From positions 1 through 6,863 of the forward strand of contig CAXRDP010000027.1 of assembly GCA_964229545.1 (NCBI GenBank): a stretch of DNA of 6,863 bases. Direction: 5' to 3'. Below, in pieces: positions 6,380 through 6,863 of this stretch. The notes under the pieces are model-generated. The model searched no databases. It had not been told where the DNA came from and was given only the letters and a program-made list of their open reading frames with translations. This stretch comes from UBA724 sp964229545 (GTDB taxonomy: Bacteria; Bacteroidota; Bacteroidia; Flavobacteriales; Flavobacteriaceae). The stretch's first letter is position 1; each line of letters starts with the position of its first letter. A program made the position numbers and the translations under genes.

Positions 6380-6863
6380 TTATTCGTACCCTTTCGGAAG
6401 TTTTCTGTGTTTGGTAATCGATTCAAAGGCCGCTGCCAACTGAAAGAGTCTTGCTTCTTGAAAGCCAGGCGCTACAAAAGTGAGATTGGCCGGTTCACCG
6501 GCTTCAGAATATCCCATAGGCACCGTTAGGCAAGGATAGAATGCTGCTGCGGCATAAGCAGCATAATAATTGTTTATAGACAATATGGCATCCAATTGAT
6601 AGACCTCCATGGGGTCTTTGTAAAAGGAAGATGCCGATTGGTTGAGTTGTTTGATGAGGGTTTTCAATCCTTTGTTAGTGATGGTGTCTGCTACGATTCT
6701 ATCAAAACTTCCTTGTCCGTACGGCATACGCAAAAGGCTGTCTTGCTGGTTGTAATCCATCACGGACTGTACGTCATAGCCTTTGTAGTCCTCGCCAGCA
6801 TATGTATCAAAATAAACTGGTAGGTCGTGTTTCATATCTCCATTCAACAAGGATAAGAATCCA
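6380..6863 (-). CDS. Amidase-signature family hydrolase, C-terminal part (start lies beyond right edge)
   Basis: About 160 codons are visible, open to the window edge with no stop, and ending in TAA at 6382-6380. The end of the protein has the C-terminal pattern of the amidase signature family: LDAILSINNYYAAYAAAAFYPCLTVPMGYSEAGEPANLTFVAPGFQEARLFQLAAAFE, written here as positions about 48 to 9 residues before the end for its core (YPCLTVPMG, GEPANLTFVAP, LFQLAAAFE). The family hydrolyses amide bonds with a Ser-cisSer-Lys triad in the N-terminal half, which is outside the window, so activity and substrate cannot be judged. It is not obviously GatA, and nothing here points to gatCAB. An apparent TTG start at 6850 is internal, because the frame stays open upstream of it. 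The stop is 6 bases before rimO, suggesting a shared transcript. Confidence 0.85.
   Translation of the reverse strand, partial: GFLSLLNGDMKHDLPVYFDTYAGEDYKGYDVQSVMDYNQQDSLLRMPYGQGSFDRIVADTITNKGLKTLIKQLNQSASSFYKDPMEVYQLDAILSINNYYAAYAAAAFYPCLTVPMGYSEAGEPANLTFVAPGFQEARLFQLAAAFESITKHRKLPKGYE

Noticed and set aside
6848..6850. TTG as the start of the amidase gene.
   Set aside because: The frame is open to the window edge, and the family's catalytic half must lie upstream, so this codon is an internal leucine.

Overview
This window looks like chromosome from a member of the Bacteroidota, most likely Flavobacteriaceae. Three things point that way. The RimO N-terminus and the 508-residue GuaA have the flavobacterial form. 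BshC occurs next to GuaA. The short intergenic gaps carry the Bacteroidota-type promoter element TAnnTTTG in place of a strong Shine-Dalgarno sequence. All six genes lie on the minus strand, so in transcription order they run from the right edge to the left edge. I saw no mobile element, CRISPR array, tRNA or rRNA, and no non-coding stretch longer than about 65 bases.

Layout in transcription order: (1) the C-terminal part of an amidase-signature hydrolase (6380-6863, its start lies outside the window); (2) rimO, the radical-SAM methylthiotransferase for ribosomal protein S12 (5063-6373), 6 bases after the amidase stop and so probably in the same transcript; (3) bshC, the last-step enzyme of bacillithiol synthesis (3436-5028), after a hairpin and a TAnnTTTG element; (4) guaA, GMP synthase (1850-3376), after another TAnnTTTG element; (5) an exported protein with three LysM repeats and a periplasmic-binding-protein-like domain (112-1893), whose ATG lies 44 bases inside guaA; (6) the first 16 codons of pyrG, CTP synthase (1-49), with its own TAnnTTTG element.

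The core genes are ordinary housekeeping: purine and pyrimidine nucleotide synthesis by two glutamine-amidotransferase enzymes, ribosome modification and low-molecular-weight thiol synthesis. Less ordinary points are the predicted promoters of guaA and bshC, which abut their start codons so closely that the mRNAs should be leaderless or nearly so; the LysM/binding-protein fusion, which is translationally overlapped with guaA and has no transporter genes beside it; a twin A8 tract inside bshC; and an atypical BshC N-terminus. I did not find a clearly new multi-gene system. The LysM protein is the least understood gene here.
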